From Microbacterium profundi (GTDB taxonomy: Bacteria > Actinomycetota > Actinomycetes > Actinomycetales > Microbacteriaceae): a stretch of 64,000 nucleotides of DNA. The notes beneath the pieces were generated by a model. It worked only from the letters and a program-made list of their open reading frames with translations. It was not told the origin of the DNA and searched no databases. Of this stretch, positions 25,658 to 34,331 are shown in pieces (positions within the stretch are counted from its first letter, which is position 1; every line of letters begins with the position of its first letter). Location: assembly GCF_000763375.1 (NCBI RefSeq), contig NZ_JPSY01000001.1, forward strand, positions 1,736,001 through 1,800,000, written 5' to 3'. A program made the position numbers and the translations under genes.

Positions 25658-26935
25658 ATGCACATCGTCTTCTTCGGCGATCAGCACCTCGACTCGCTCG
25701 GCGGCGCGCAGGTGTCGATGAGGCTGCAGCGACGATATCTGGAGCGCGCGGGGCACACCGTGACCGTCGTCGCCCCGGCGATGCCCCTTCGACAGGCTCA
25801 GGGGCCGAAGGGCCAGGGGCCGAAGGGTCAGAGGCCGAAGGGCCAGGGGCCGAAGGGCCAGGGGTCGAAGGGCCAGGGGCCGAAAGCCGCGGACGCCGGC
25901 TACCTTGACCTGCCATCGGTCCCGATCACGGTCGACCGCGAGTACTCGATGTCGTGGCCAGGCAGACGCACCGACCGATTCCTCGATCGGGCGTTCGCGC
26001 ACCGGCCGCCCGTCGACCTCGTGCACGTGCAGGCCGACTTCTGGGGTGCATTCATCGGGCATCGCTTCGCACATCGCCACGGCATCCCTGTGGTGCACAC
26101 CATGCACAACCGTGTCGATGTCGGCATGGCCGCCGTCACCCCGCTGCACAAGCCTGTGCTCGCGGTGCTCAATCTCTGGCGGCGGGCGGCGATGAGGGGG
26201 ATCGGCAGTCCGGTCGGCGGCAGCGACGGCTGGGCGTTCCTGCGGGGTATCGCCCAGGGGTCGAGCGCTGTGACGGCACCTTCCGGCCACTTCGCGCGCC
26301 GCCTCGAGCAGCACGGTGTCTTCGATCCGGTGGACGTGGTGTGGAACGGCATCGACGATGAGCTGCTGGCGCAGACCCTCGCGGCGCGGGACTCGAACGT
26401 CGCGCCCGGCACCCGGCGTCCGCGCTTCGTGTGGCTCGGGCGGATGAGCCCGGAGAAGCGGCTGCTGCCGTTCCTCCAGGCGGTCGTCGAATCGCGTGTG
26501 GATGCCGAGATCGAGGTGATCGGCGGCGGCGGGCAGCTGCGCGCCGCCGAGAAGATCGCGCGCGGTCATGACGGCATCCGGTTCGCCGGTCGGCTGCCGT
26601 ATGCCGAGACTCTCGCCCGGATCGCCGCGGCGGATGCCGTGGTGCAGACATCGATCGGATTCGAGACGCAGGGCATGACGCCGTTCGAGGCGGCGACCCT
26701 GGGCACGCCGACCGTCGTCAGCGACCCGGACATCGCCGGCGAGCTGCGCGGCGGGCTGTGGGAAGTGCCGGATGCGTCGGTCACCGCGCTCACCGAGACG
26801 CTTCAGCGCGCAGCATCCGACATCGTGGCAGGTCGCGCGCCGACGCCCGATCCGGACGTCGCGGCGGCGTTCCGCCAGTCATCGCGCACGGCCGCGATGA
26901 TCGAGGTCTACGAGCGCGTGCTCGCGCAGCGCTGA
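25658..26935 (+). CDS. Glycosyltransferase family 4 with in-frame repeat insertion
   Basis: 425-residue GT-B enzyme, second of a glycosyltransferase pair. It begins MHIVFFGDQHLDSLGGAQVS; the donor domain shows RFVWLGRMSPEKRLLPFLQA, IRFAGRLPYAETLARIAAAD and FETQGMTPFEAATLGTPTVV. Residues 43-77 are a low-complexity stretch of GQGPK repeats encoded by six 15-bp units (25796-25885) after a family A repeat core. In relatives this place is a short loop between an early beta strand (VTVVAPAMP) and YLDLPSVPIT. The insertion is in frame and the rest looks intact, so the protein is probably functional with a flexible surface loop. Confidence 0.88.
   Translation: MHIVFFGDQHLDSLGGAQVSMRLQRRYLERAGHTVTVVAPAMPLRQAQGPKGQGPKGQRPKGQGPKGQGSKGQGPKAADAGYLDLPSVPITVDREYSMSWPGRRTDRFLDRAFAHRPPVDLVHVQADFWGAFIGHRFAHRHGIPVVHTMHNRVDVGMAAVTPLHKPVLAVLNLWRRAAMRGIGSPVGGSDGWAFLRGIAQGSSAVTAPSGHFARRLEQHGVFDPVDVVWNGIDDELLAQTLAARDSNVAPGTRRPRFVWLGRMSPEKRLLPFLQAVVESRVDAEIEVIGGGGQLRAAEKIARGHDGIRFAGRLPYAETLARIAAADAVVQTSIGFETQGMTPFEAATLGTPTVVSDPDIAGELRGGLWEVPDASVTALTETLQRAASDIVAGRAPTPDPDVAAAFRQSSRTAAMIEVYERVLAQR
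25786..25885 (+). repeat. Family A repeat with six 15-bp tandem units inside a glycosyltransferase gene
   Basis: CCTTCGACAGGCTCAGGGGCC grows into six 15-bp units of the type GGCCAGGGGCCGAAG (25796-25885), with single-base variants. The reading frame codes QGPKG repeats. The unit length differs from the 18-bp units in the kinase gene, so the two expansions arose independently from the same inserted core. Confidence 0.92.
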
Positions 26936-26979
26936 GAGTGCGCATGACGGCGTGCCGGACTTCGACTTCCGCGGCGTCA

Positions 26980-27099
26980 CCGCCGACCCGCGACTTCGGT
27001 TCGGCTGCCGTGCTGCGGCAGAACTTCGCGCGGGTACTGGCCACGACGCCGACGGCGTATCGCGCGAAGTTCGCGTGCGCAGACGAATCGGCCGCCTGA
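26980..27099 (+). pseudogene. C-terminal relic of an AraC-family regulator
   Basis: The plus frame ending at TGA 27099 reads FGSAAVLRQNFARVLATTPT then AYRAKFACADESAA. It matches the second helix-turn-helix and the conserved G-x-TPxxYRxxF end of AraC/GlxA-type regulators. Nothing upstream within the 170-bp gap resembles the rest of such a protein; the relic abuts the glycosyltransferase stop. Only the tail of the gene survives. Confidence 0.6.
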
Positions 27100-27104
27100 C
27101 CCGC

Positions 27105-27824
27105 TCAGTCGTCAGCGCGCGACCAGTGCGCCGGTGTCGGCAGGGTCGTCTGGCGCACATCGAGCCCTGAATGGCCGACGGCAGCCAGGCAGTACAGCAG
27201 CGACTGCGTCGGGTAGCCGTGCGGACGGTTGTCACGGATGATCGCCGCGTCGTCGGTGGGGTCGAGAGCAGCGGATGCCGCGAGCAGCTCGATCCACTCA
27301 GCATCCCAATCGTCCGACCTGGCGGCGTGAGCTCGGAACTCCGGCAGCCATCTGGCGATGCGCGCGGTCGCCGGGTCATCGAGTCCGTCGTGCGCGATCA
27401 TGTGCACGCCTGTCGGCACGGGGGTCTCGGTGAGGCTCTCACCGTCCCACGACAGTACGCGCGCAGCATCCGGCCCCACCTCGAGAAGGTTGAAGCCGTG
27501 CATCCGCAACGGCGCCACGGGAGAGCGGCCGGCGACGGATTCCAGCGCCAGGGTGCCGCGGGTGAGCACCTGATCCTCCGGGAGGTCGAGCACGTCGGCC
27601 CGGTTGAGCAGCACGGCGAGGCGTCGACTGCTCTGGTCCGCCGCGAGCCAGGCGCCGCCCGCACGGCGATCGCGGATGCCGGTCACCCCCGGATAGCGCT
27701 CTGGCCACCATTCGCCGAGCGAGTCCCATGCGCGCTGCGGATCCTCGTCTCGGACCGCGAGCAGTCGCGACCCTCTGGATCCATCAGTCGCGAGCTCAGC
27801 GACATCGATCACGACGGTGCACAC
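27105..27824 (-). CDS. NRDE-family (TANGO2-like) protein
   Basis: 239-residue protein beginning MCTVVI, with Cys2 in the position of an N-terminal nucleophile, then VRDEDPQRAWDSLGEWWPER and RRAGGAWLAAD, the family's spaced RDE...W...GGxWLA pattern. NRDE proteins (Ntn-hydrolase-like, human TANGO2 homologues) have a poorly defined role, with heme or lipid handling proposed. It appears leaderless: TAGACT (plus 27832-27837) lies 7 bases before the GTG start. It is convergent with the AraC relic. Confidence 0.85.
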   Translation of the reverse strand: MCTVVIDVAELATDGSRGSRLLAVRDEDPQRAWDSLGEWWPERYPGVTGIRDRRAGGAWLAADQSSRRLAVLLNRADVLDLPEDQVLTRGTLALESVAGRSPVAPLRMHGFNLLEVGPDAARVLSWDGESLTETPVPTGVHMIAHDGLDDPATARIARWLPEFRAHAARSDDWDAEWIELLAASAALDPTDDAAIIRDNRPHGYPTQSLLYCLAAVGHSGLDVRQTTLPTPAHWSRADD

Positions 27825-27862
27825 GGTCGCCAGTCTAGGGGGTGCGAGGTAAGGGCAGGCGG

Positions 27863-29107
27863 CTACCGCACACCCTTCATGAGGCGCAGCACCGGCTTGG
27901 CGCCGAACAGCATCGCCACGCCGACCGCGGCCGCGATGAGCCCGAGCACGAGGAAGTACGGCACCTCGTTCGTCGGATCGTAGAAGACCGCGAGCTGACC
28001 GGCCAGTGCCGTGCCGAGCGACACGGACAGGAAGAACAATGCGACCATCTGCGTGTGGAAAGCCTGCGGGGCCAGTTTCGTCGTCACGGACAGCCCGACG
28101 GGGGAGAGCAGCAACTCGGCCACGGTGAACGCGAACAGGATGCCGATGATCGCGAGCAACGGTGTCGAGTTCTCGCCGCCCCCTGCGAAGGGCAGGAACA
28201 GCAGGAACGCGCCGCCCATCACGATCGCGCCGAGCCCGAACTTCACCGGCGTCGACGGCTGCCGCTTACCGAGTCGCGTCCAGAGCCAGGCGAAGACGCC
28301 CGAGAGCACGATGATGAACACGGGGTTGATGGACTGCACCCAGGACACCGGCATCTCCCAGCCGAACAGGTCACGGTTCAGGCGCTTGTCCGAGTACACG
28401 GTGAGCACGGTGAACTGCTGCTGGTACAGCGACCAGAACGCCACCGAGGTGAGGAACAGCGGCACGAACGCCCACACGCGGCTGCGTTCCTCGGATGTGA
28501 CCTTGCCACTGCCGATGATCACGGCGAAGTACGCGATCGTCGCGGCGATGACCGTGATGATGACGACCAGTGCGAGGTTGTCGGCACGGATGATCCCGGT
28601 GAGGACGAGCACGACGATGACGACCACCGCTGCCGCTGCGATGCCGCCGACGAGCGGGTAGCCGCGCCGCGGCAGGGGGTTCGAGACCTTCCGGGCCTCG
28701 TCAGGAAGCGCGCGACGACCGAACGAGTACTGCACGAGGCCGGCCGTCATGCCGACAGCGGCCAGTCCGAATCCCCAGTGGAAGCCGATGGTCGACTGCA
28801 GCAGCCCCGTGAGGAGCGGGCCGAGGAAGGCGCCGAGATTGATGCCGAGATAGAACAGCGAGAAGCCGCCGTCGCGCCGTGTGTCGTCTGCGGAGTACAG
28901 CGTGCCGACGACTGCGGTCGCCGTCGCCTTCAGCCCGCCGGACCCGATGGCGACGAGGATGAGGCCGACGCCGACCCCGACGAAACCGGGCAGCAGTGCA
29001 AGCGCGACGTGTCCTGCCACGATGACGATCGCGCTGAGGAAGAGCACGCGTTCCGCGCCGAGCAGCCGGTCGGCGATCCATGCCCCGAGGATCGTCGACA
29101 GATACAC
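27863..29107 (-). pseudogene. POT-family peptide transporter lacking its N-terminal helices
   Basis: Proton-dependent oligopeptide transporter (MFS) homologue. The frame begins at GTG 29107 with YLSTILGAWIADRLLG, which is the loop after the second transmembrane helix in POT proteins. Later motifs are normal: IAIGSGGLKAT-like region, FSLFYLGINLGAFLGPLLTG, NREVPYF-like tail. About 70 residues with helices 1-2 and the ExxERFxYY proton-coupling motif are missing. The upstream frame extends only to about 29200 and shows no homology. The break is next to the coaBC promoter. It could still encode a 414-residue protein, but transport is doubtful. Confidence 0.65.
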
Positions 29108-29166
29108 GGCGCCGCCGTCGATTCTCGCTGAGCGGAGTGACCCGCCCGCGTGGTCTTCGTTCAGGG

Positions 29167-29172
29167 CAGAAT
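29167..29172 (+). promoter_or_regulatory. Leaderless-type -10 box before coaBC
   Basis: CAGAAT ends 6 bases before ATG 29179, and there is no Shine-Dalgarno sequence. The same geometry (TANNNT or CANNNT, 6-7 bases) precedes pyrE (TAAGCT 57055-57060), anmK (TAGGCT 58747-58752), the GH38 gene, the exonuclease III gene and the HAD phosphatase gene. Confidence 0.55.
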
Positions 29173-29178
29173 CGAAGC

Positions 29179-30381
29179 ATGAACATCGTCGTCGGAGTCA
29201 CGGGCGGCATCGCCGCGTACAAGACGGTCAATCTGGTGCGACTGCTGATCAAGGCGGGTCACGACGTGACGGTGATCCCCACGGAGGATGCACTGCGTTT
29301 CGTCGGCGCGCCGACGTGGGAGGCGATCAGCCGCAGCCCCGTCACCACAAGCGTGCACGATGACGTGGCGAAGGTGCGGCACGTCGCGCTCGGTCAGGCG
29401 GCGGAACTCGTCATCGTCGCACCGGCCACCGCGAACACCATCGCGAAGATGACCGCGGGGCTCGCCGACGATCTTCTCGGTACGACCCTGCTGGCGACGA
29501 CGGCACCGGTCGCGATCGCCCCGGCGATGCACACCGAGATGTGGCGGCATCCGGCCACTCAGGCCAATATCCAGACGCTGCGCGAGCGCGGGGTCAGCAT
29601 CCTCGGCCCCGGCGACGGCGAGCTGACCGGCGGTGACTCCGGGCCAGGGCGGATGCTCGAGCCCGAAGTGATCGTCGAAGGAGCCCTCTCGTTGCTGGCG
29701 CCGGAGGATCTGACGGGGATGCGCGTCGTCGTGTCGGCGGGTGGCACCCGCGAACCCATCGATCCGGTGCGGTTCCTCGGCAATCGCTCCAGCGGTCGGC
29801 AGGGAGTCGCGCTCGCCGCCGAGGCCGCGGCCCGCGGCGCCGAAGTCGAACTGGTCGCCGCGAACATCACGGCCGACGTGCTCGCCGAGGCGCGGCATCC
29901 GCGCATCACGGTGCGCACGGTCGGCACGGCCGCGCAGCTGGGTGAGGCGATGAGGGATGCCGCGGCATCCGCCGACGTCGTGATCATGGCGGCTGCCGTC
30001 GCGGACTACCGGCCCGCTGAAGCATCGGATCAGAAGCTCACCAAGGAGTCCGGCATCCTCGATCGCATCGACCTCGTCGAGAACGCCGACATCGTCGCCG
30101 GGCTCGCCGCGTCGCGCCCGCAGGGGCAGACGATCGTGGCCTTCGCGGCGGAGACGCTGTCCGATCCGGAGCAGCGCCGCGATCGCGCCCGCCGCAAGCG
30201 CGAGCGCAAGGGCGTCGACCTGCTCGCGGTCAACCTCGCAGACGCCGAGCACGGTTTCGAGAAGGCCGACAACGCGATCGAGATCATCGGAGAGGGAGGG
30301 GCGGTCGTGGCATCGGCCGATGGGTCGAAGCGCCAGGTCGCCCGTGCTCTGTGGGACGCGGTGCAGAGAACGCGCAGTTGA
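29179..30381 (+). CDS. coaBC: Bifunctional CoaBC (phosphopantothenoylcysteine synthase/decarboxylase)
   Basis: Makes 4'-phosphopantetheine from phosphopantothenate and cysteine in CoA synthesis. The 400-residue protein has the N-terminal flavoprotein decarboxylase CoaC (MNIVVGVTGGIAAYKTVNLV; APAMHTEMWRHPATQANIQ) and the C-terminal synthetase CoaB (VVVSAGGTREPIDPVRFLGN, ADVVIMAAAVADYRP, LAVNLADAEHGF). The family's Asn and Lys residues in AAAVADYRP...K are present. ATG 29179 begins the flavin-binding motif. The gene is followed at once by the HAIR element of clpB, with the stop codon inside a possible -35 region. Confidence 0.96.
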   Translation: MNIVVGVTGGIAAYKTVNLVRLLIKAGHDVTVIPTEDALRFVGAPTWEAISRSPVTTSVHDDVAKVRHVALGQAAELVIVAPATANTIAKMTAGLADDLLGTTLLATTAPVAIAPAMHTEMWRHPATQANIQTLRERGVSILGPGDGELTGGDSGPGRMLEPEVIVEGALSLLAPEDLTGMRVVVSAGGTREPIDPVRFLGNRSSGRQGVALAAEAAARGAEVELVAANITADVLAEARHPRITVRTVGTAAQLGEAMRDAAASADVVIMAAAVADYRPAEASDQKLTKESGILDRIDLVENADIVAGLAASRPQGQTIVAFAAETLSDPEQRRDRARRKRERKGVDLLAVNLADAEHGFEKADNAIEIIGEGGAVVASADGSKRQVARALWDAVQRTRS

Positions 30382-30384
30382 GGT

Positions 30385-30411
30385 AAAGTTGAGTCAACAC
30401 CACTCAACTTT
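30385..30411 (+). promoter_or_regulatory. HAIR-type HspR operator before clpB
   Basis: Perfect 10-bp arms AAAGTTGAGT (30385-30394) and ACTCAACTTT (30402-30411) separated by 7 bases. The known HspR-associated inverted repeat is CTTGAGT-N7-ACTCAAG; here one base at each arm end is changed symmetrically (G/C to C/G) and the N7 spacing is retained. It lies 27 bp before ATG 30438, so clpB is probably repressed by the HspR encoded at 3683-4108. Confidence 0.85.
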
Positions 30412-30437
30412 AAAGAGGAGCAGTCCAGGAGGACACG

Positions 30438-32594
30438 ATGGCCAATCCCGCCCAGCCGCAGCAAGACGACCAGCAGTCCGCCCTCGAGCAGTTCGGCATC
30501 AATCTGACCGATCGCGCACGGCAGGGCAAGCTCGATCCGGTGATCGGGCGAGACAGTGAGATCCGGCGCGTCAGTCAGGTGCTCACGCGCCGCACGAAGA
30601 ACAACCCGGTGCTGATCGGCGAACCAGGTGTCGGCAAGACGGCCGTCGTCGAGGGCCTTGCGCAGCGGATCGTCGCAGGAGACGTCGCGGAGTCGCTCAA
30701 GAACAAAGACCTCATCACGCTCGACATCTCCGCTCTCGTCGCCGGTGCGATGTACCGCGGTCAGTTCGAGGAGCGGCTGAAGCAGGTGCTGAAGGAGATC
30801 ACCGAGTCCGACGGTCAGGTCATCACGTTCATCGACGAGCTGCACACGCTGATGGGCGCCGGCGGCGGCGAGGGGTCGGTCGCGGCATCCAACATGCTCA
30901 AGCCCATGCTCGCCCGCGGTGAGCTGCGGCTGATCGGTGCGACGACGCTGAACGAGTACCGCGAGTTCATCGAGAAGGATGCCGCGCTCGAGCGCCGCTT
31001 CCAGCAGGTCTATGTCGGCGAGCCCACGGTCGAGGACTCCATCGCGATCCTCCGAGGACTCAAGGGGCGCTACGAGGCGCACCACGGAGTGACCATCGCC
31101 GACAGCGCGCTCGTCGCCGCGGCCGCCCTGTCGAACCGGTACCTGCCGAGCCGCCAGCTACCCGACAAGGCGATCGACCTCATGGACGAAGCCATGTCGC
31201 GGCTGAAGATGGAGATCGACTCGTCTCCGGTCGAGATCGATCAACTCAAACGTCAGGTCGACCGAATGAAGCTCGAAGAGCTGGCTCTCAAGCGCGAGAA
31301 GGATGCCGCGTCGAAGGAGCGTCTCGTCGCGCTGCGCGAGCAGCTGGTGGAGCAGGAGCGCGAGCTCGCCGCCCTCGAGGAGCGCTGGGACCGCGAGCGT
31401 CAGGGCCTCAACCGTGTGGGAGAGCTGAAGAAACAGCTCGACGATGCGATCACGCAGCGAGACCTCGCGATGCGCGAGGCCGACTACACGAAGGCATCGA
31501 AGCTCGAGTACGAGACGATCAAGCGCCTGGAGCGAGACATCGCCGAGGCTGAGCAGGCCGAGGCCGTCTCCGCCGAATCGGGCGAGGGCCGGATGGTGAA
31601 CGAGCAGGTCACCGACGAGGACATCGCTGCGGTCATCGCGGCGTGGACCGGCATCCCGGTCGGCCGTCTTCTGCAGGGCGAGAGCGAGAAACTGCTGCAT
31701 CTGGAGAGCGAGCTCGGGCGGCGACTGATCGGACAGAAGGATGCCGTGCAGGCGGTGTCGGATGCCGTGCGCCGCTCGCGCGCGGGCATCAGCGACCCCG
31801 GTCGCCCTACCGGATCGTTCCTTTTCCTCGGCCCGACCGGTGTGGGAAAGACCGAGCTCGCCAAGGCGCTCGCCGAGTTCCTGTTCGACGACGAGCACGC
31901 CATGGTGCGCATCGACATGTCGGAGTACGGCGAGAAGCACACCGTTTCACGGCTCGTCGGTGCACCTCCCGGATACGTCGGGGACGAGCAGGGCGGGCAG
32001 CTCACCGAGGCGGTGCGGCGTCGCCCGTACAGCGTCGTGCTGCTGGACGAGGTCGAGAAGGCCCACCCTGAGGTGTTCGACGTGCTGCTGCAGGTGCTCG
32101 ACGACGGGCGCCTCACCGATGGCCAGGGGCGCACGGTCGACTTCTCGAACGTCATCCTGATCCTGACCTCGAACATCGGCTCGCCGATCCTCATCGACCC
32201 GGTGATGTCCGCCGAGGACAAGCGGGATGCCGTGATGGCGATGGTGCGGCAGTCGTTCCGGCCCGAGTTCCTGAACAGGCTCGACGACATCGTGATGTTC
32301 CAGGCGCTGTCGGAGGACGACCTCGCGCAGATCGTCGAGCTGACCGTCGATCAACTGCAGCAGCGGTTGCACGACCGCCGCCTCACGCTCGCGGTCACCC
32401 CCGATGCCCGGTCGTGGCTCGCCGAACGCGGATACGACCCGGTGTACGGGGCGCGTCCGCTGCGCCGGCTCATCCAGAACGAGGTGCAGAACAAGCTGGC
32501 GACGGCGCTGCTCTCGGGTGGGGTGCGCGACGGCGACACCGTGCTGGTGGACGTCGCCGCGGACGGCGCCGGACTCGTGCTGACCTCGGCGTAG
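30438..32594 (+). CDS. clpB: ClpB disaggregase lacking the N-terminal domain
   Basis: AAA+ disaggregase that works with DnaK. The 718-residue protein has Walker A of the first AAA module GEPGVGKT (61-68), Walker B FIDELH, the long M-domain coiled coil (about 265-375, [20 protein letters not shown] onwards), second AAA module with [19 protein letters not shown] and [19 protein letters not shown], and the ClpB C-terminal region [19 protein letters not shown]. The usual 140-150-residue Clp_N domain is absent; the protein starts [23 protein letters not shown] 30438 has AGGAGGA 6 bases upstream, so this is the real start, not a truncation. Regulated by a HAIR element. Confidence 0.95.
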   Translation: MANPAQPQQDDQQSALEQFGINLTDRARQGKLDPVIGRDSEIRRVSQVLTRRTKNNPVLIGEPGVGKTAVVEGLAQRIVAGDVAESLKNKDLITLDISALVAGAMYRGQFEERLKQVLKEITESDGQVITFIDELHTLMGAGGGEGSVAASNMLKPMLARGELRLIGATTLNEYREFIEKDAALERRFQQVYVGEPTVEDSIAILRGLKGRYEAHHGVTIADSALVAAAALSNRYLPSRQLPDKAIDLMDEAMSRLKMEIDSSPVEIDQLKRQVDRMKLEELALKREKDAASKERLVALREQLVEQERELAALEERWDRERQGLNRVGELKKQLDDAITQRDLAMREADYTKASKLEYETIKRLERDIAEAEQAEAVSAESGEGRMVNEQVTDEDIAAVIAAWTGIPVGRLLQGESEKLLHLESELGRRLIGQKDAVQAVSDAVRRSRAGISDPGRPTGSFLFLGPTGVGKTELAKALAEFLFDDEHAMVRIDMSEYGEKHTVSRLVGAPPGYVGDEQGGQLTEAVRRRPYSVVLLDEVEKAHPEVFDVLLQVLDDGRLTDGQGRTVDFSNVILILTSNIGSPILIDPVMSAEDKRDAVMAMVRQSFRPEFLNRLDDIVMFQALSEDDLAQIVELTVDQLQQRLHDRRLTLAVTPDARSWLAERGYDPVYGARPLRRLIQNEVQNKLATALLSGGVRDGDTVLVDVAADGAGLVLTSA

Positions 32595-32674
32595 GCCGCT
32601 GCCGACGCGCCGGTGAGAGTTGGCGAAACGGCAAGAACCGGAGATCTTTCCGGATCGCAGGGGTGAAATGTTCT

Positions 32675-32748
32675 CTTGCGGCTGAGGCGTCGTCGATAGA
32701 GTCTCGTCTCATGTGTGCTGCCGGCGGACCGTTCGGTCTGCCGCCGGC
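32675..32748 (+). promoter_or_regulatory. pntA promoter and leader hairpin
   Basis: CTTGCG (32675-32680) and TAGAGT (32697-32702) form a 16-bp-spaced promoter. The predicted leader starts near 32709 and contains GCCGGCGG (32720-32727) paired with CCGCCGGC (32741-32748), with inner ACCG/CGGT pairing. The hairpin lies between promoter and Shine-Dalgarno (GGGAGC), so it could affect translation or stability. The rest of the 171-bp gap shows nothing else. Confidence 0.5.
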
Positions 32749-32765
32749 GAGAGACGGGAGCTGTC

Positions 32766-34331
32766 ATGACGCAGATCGGCATCGTGCGTGAACAGGATGA
32801 TGAGACGAGGGTCGCCGCCACGCCGCAGACGGTGGGCGCGTTGCGCAAGATCGGATACGACGTGGCGGTCGAGGCCGGCGCCGGGGTGGCCTCCGCCTAC
32901 CTCGACGATGCGTATGCGGCCGCCGGCGCGCGGGTCGTCACCGCCGTGGAGGCATGGGCGTCACCGATCCTGCTGAAGGTGAACGCGCCGACCGATGCAG
33001 AGATCTCCCGCATCGCGGACGGCGCCACCCTCATCGCGCAGCTGAGCCCGAACCTGCGTCCGGAGCTCCGGCAGGCGCTTGCGACCCGCGGGATCACTGC
33101 GCTCGCGCTCGACGCCGTGCCGCGCATCTCGCGCGCGCAGTCGATGGATGTGCTGAGCTCGATGTCGAACATCTCGGGTTACCGCGCGGTCGTCGAGGCC
33201 GCGAACGAGTTCGGCCGGTTCTTCACCGGCCAGGTCACCGCGGCCGGAAAGGTGCCGCCGGCCAAGGTGCTCGTCGCGGGTGCCGGTGTCGCCGGTCTCG
33301 CCGCGATCGGTGCCGCATCCAGCCTCGGCGCGATCGTGCGGGCGACCGACCCGCGGCCTGAAGTCGCCGACCAGGTGAAGTCCATCGGCGGGACGTACCT
33401 CGACGTCATCGTGCCCGACGAGCAGAAGGAAGTCTCCTCCGACGGCTACGCCAAGGCAACCAGTGAAGCCTATGATCGCCGCGCCGCCGAGCTGTACTCC
33501 GAGCAGGCAGCCGACGTCGACATCATCATCACGACAGCGCTCATCCCCGGCCGAGCCGCGCCCCGGCTGATCACGGCGGCGGATGTCGCGAGCATGAAGC
33601 CCGGCAGCGTCATCGTCGACATGGCCGCGGCGCAGGGAGGCAACGTCGAGGGCTCGGTGGGCGGACAGCGCGTCGTCACCGACAACGGCGTGATCATCCT
33701 CGGCTACACCGACCTCGCCGGGCGCCTCCCCACCCAGGCTTCGCAGTTGTACGGCACGAACCTCGTCAACCTGCTGAAGCTGATGACCCCAGGCAAGGAC
33801 GGGCAGCTCGTCCTCGACTTCGAGGACGTCGTGCAACGCGCGGTCACGGTGGTTCGCGACGGCGAGGAGACCTGGCCGCCACCACCCGTGCAGGTGTCGG
33901 CGGCGCCGGGCCCTTCGACAAGCTCAGGGACCGGAAGCTCTTCGCTCGCTGAGCCTGTCGAAGCGAAGAAGCCTCTCTCGGCCGGAGCGAAGGTCGCCCT
34001 GATCGCCGCCGGCATCGCCGCGCTGTTCCTCGTCAACGCCGTCGCCCCCGCGCCGCTGCCGCAGCACTTCACCGTGCTGATGTTGTCGGTCGTCGTCGGC
34101 TTCTACGTCATCGGCAAGGTGTCGCACGCGCTGCACACGCCGCTGATGAGTGTCACGAACGCCATCTCGGGCATCATCGTCGTCGGCGCGATCGTGCAGA
34201 TCGCGACCCCGAACATCGTGGTGCAGATCCTGTCCGCGCTCGCCGTGCTCGTGGCATCCGTCAACATCTTCGGAGGGTTCGCGGTCACGCGGCGAATGCT
34301 GAACATGTTCTCGAAGGGAGCCGGCAAGTGA
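32766..34331 (+). CDS. pntA: NAD(P) transhydrogenase subunit alpha
   Basis: Proton-translocating transhydrogenase alpha chain, 521 residues. The soluble NAD(H)-binding domain I runs from [20 protein letters not shown] to about residue 370, with Rossmann-type [20 protein letters not shown] and [16 protein letters not shown]. The C-terminal membrane part (about 405-521) has four helices. The two are joined by a linker containing [20 protein letters not shown] (382-401), encoded by a complete palindromic family A repeat. This is the single-chain E. coli-type alpha, rather than the split PntAA/PntAB common elsewhere. ATG 32766 is chosen because homology begins there. It overlaps pntB by 4 bp. Confidence 0.95.
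   Translation: MTQIGIVREQDDETRVAATPQTVGALRKIGYDVAVEAGAGVASAYLDDAYAAAGARVVTAVEAWASPILLKVNAPTDAEISRIADGATLIAQLSPNLRPELRQALATRGITALALDAVPRISRAQSMDVLSSMSNISGYRAVVEAANEFGRFFTGQVTAAGKVPPAKVLVAGAGVAGLAAIGAASSLGAIVRATDPRPEVADQVKSIGGTYLDVIVPDEQKEVSSDGYAKATSEAYDRRAAELYSEQAADVDIIITTALIPGRAAPRLITAADVASMKPGSVIVDMAAAQGGNVEGSVGGQRVVTDNGVIILGYTDLAGRLPTQASQLYGTNLVNLLKLMTPGKDGQLVLDFEDVVQRAVTVVRDGEETWPPPPVQVSAAPGPSTSSGTGSSSLAEPVEAKKPLSAGAKVALIAAGIAALFLVNAVAPAPLPQHFTVLMLSVVVGFYVIGKVSHALHTPLMSVTNAISGIIVVGAIVQIATPNIVVQILSALAVLVASVNIFGGFAVTRRMLNMFSKGAGK
33911..33963 (+). repeat. Family A repeat, full palindromic copy in pntA linker
   Basis: CCCTTCGACAAGCTCAGGGA at the left and the inverted core CTGAGCCTGTCGAAG at the right end flank a short spacer. 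This shows the complete element as an inverted pair. It is read through in frame between the NAD-binding and membrane domains of PntA. A single core also sits at the start of pntB (34344-34358, residues ASTGSA). Confidence 0.85.

Noticed and set aside
27842..29131. 429-codon plus-strand frame opposite the POT transporter
   Set aside because: It is the antisense of transmembrane-coding sequence, giving a His/Asp/Arg/Gln-rich nonsense protein.
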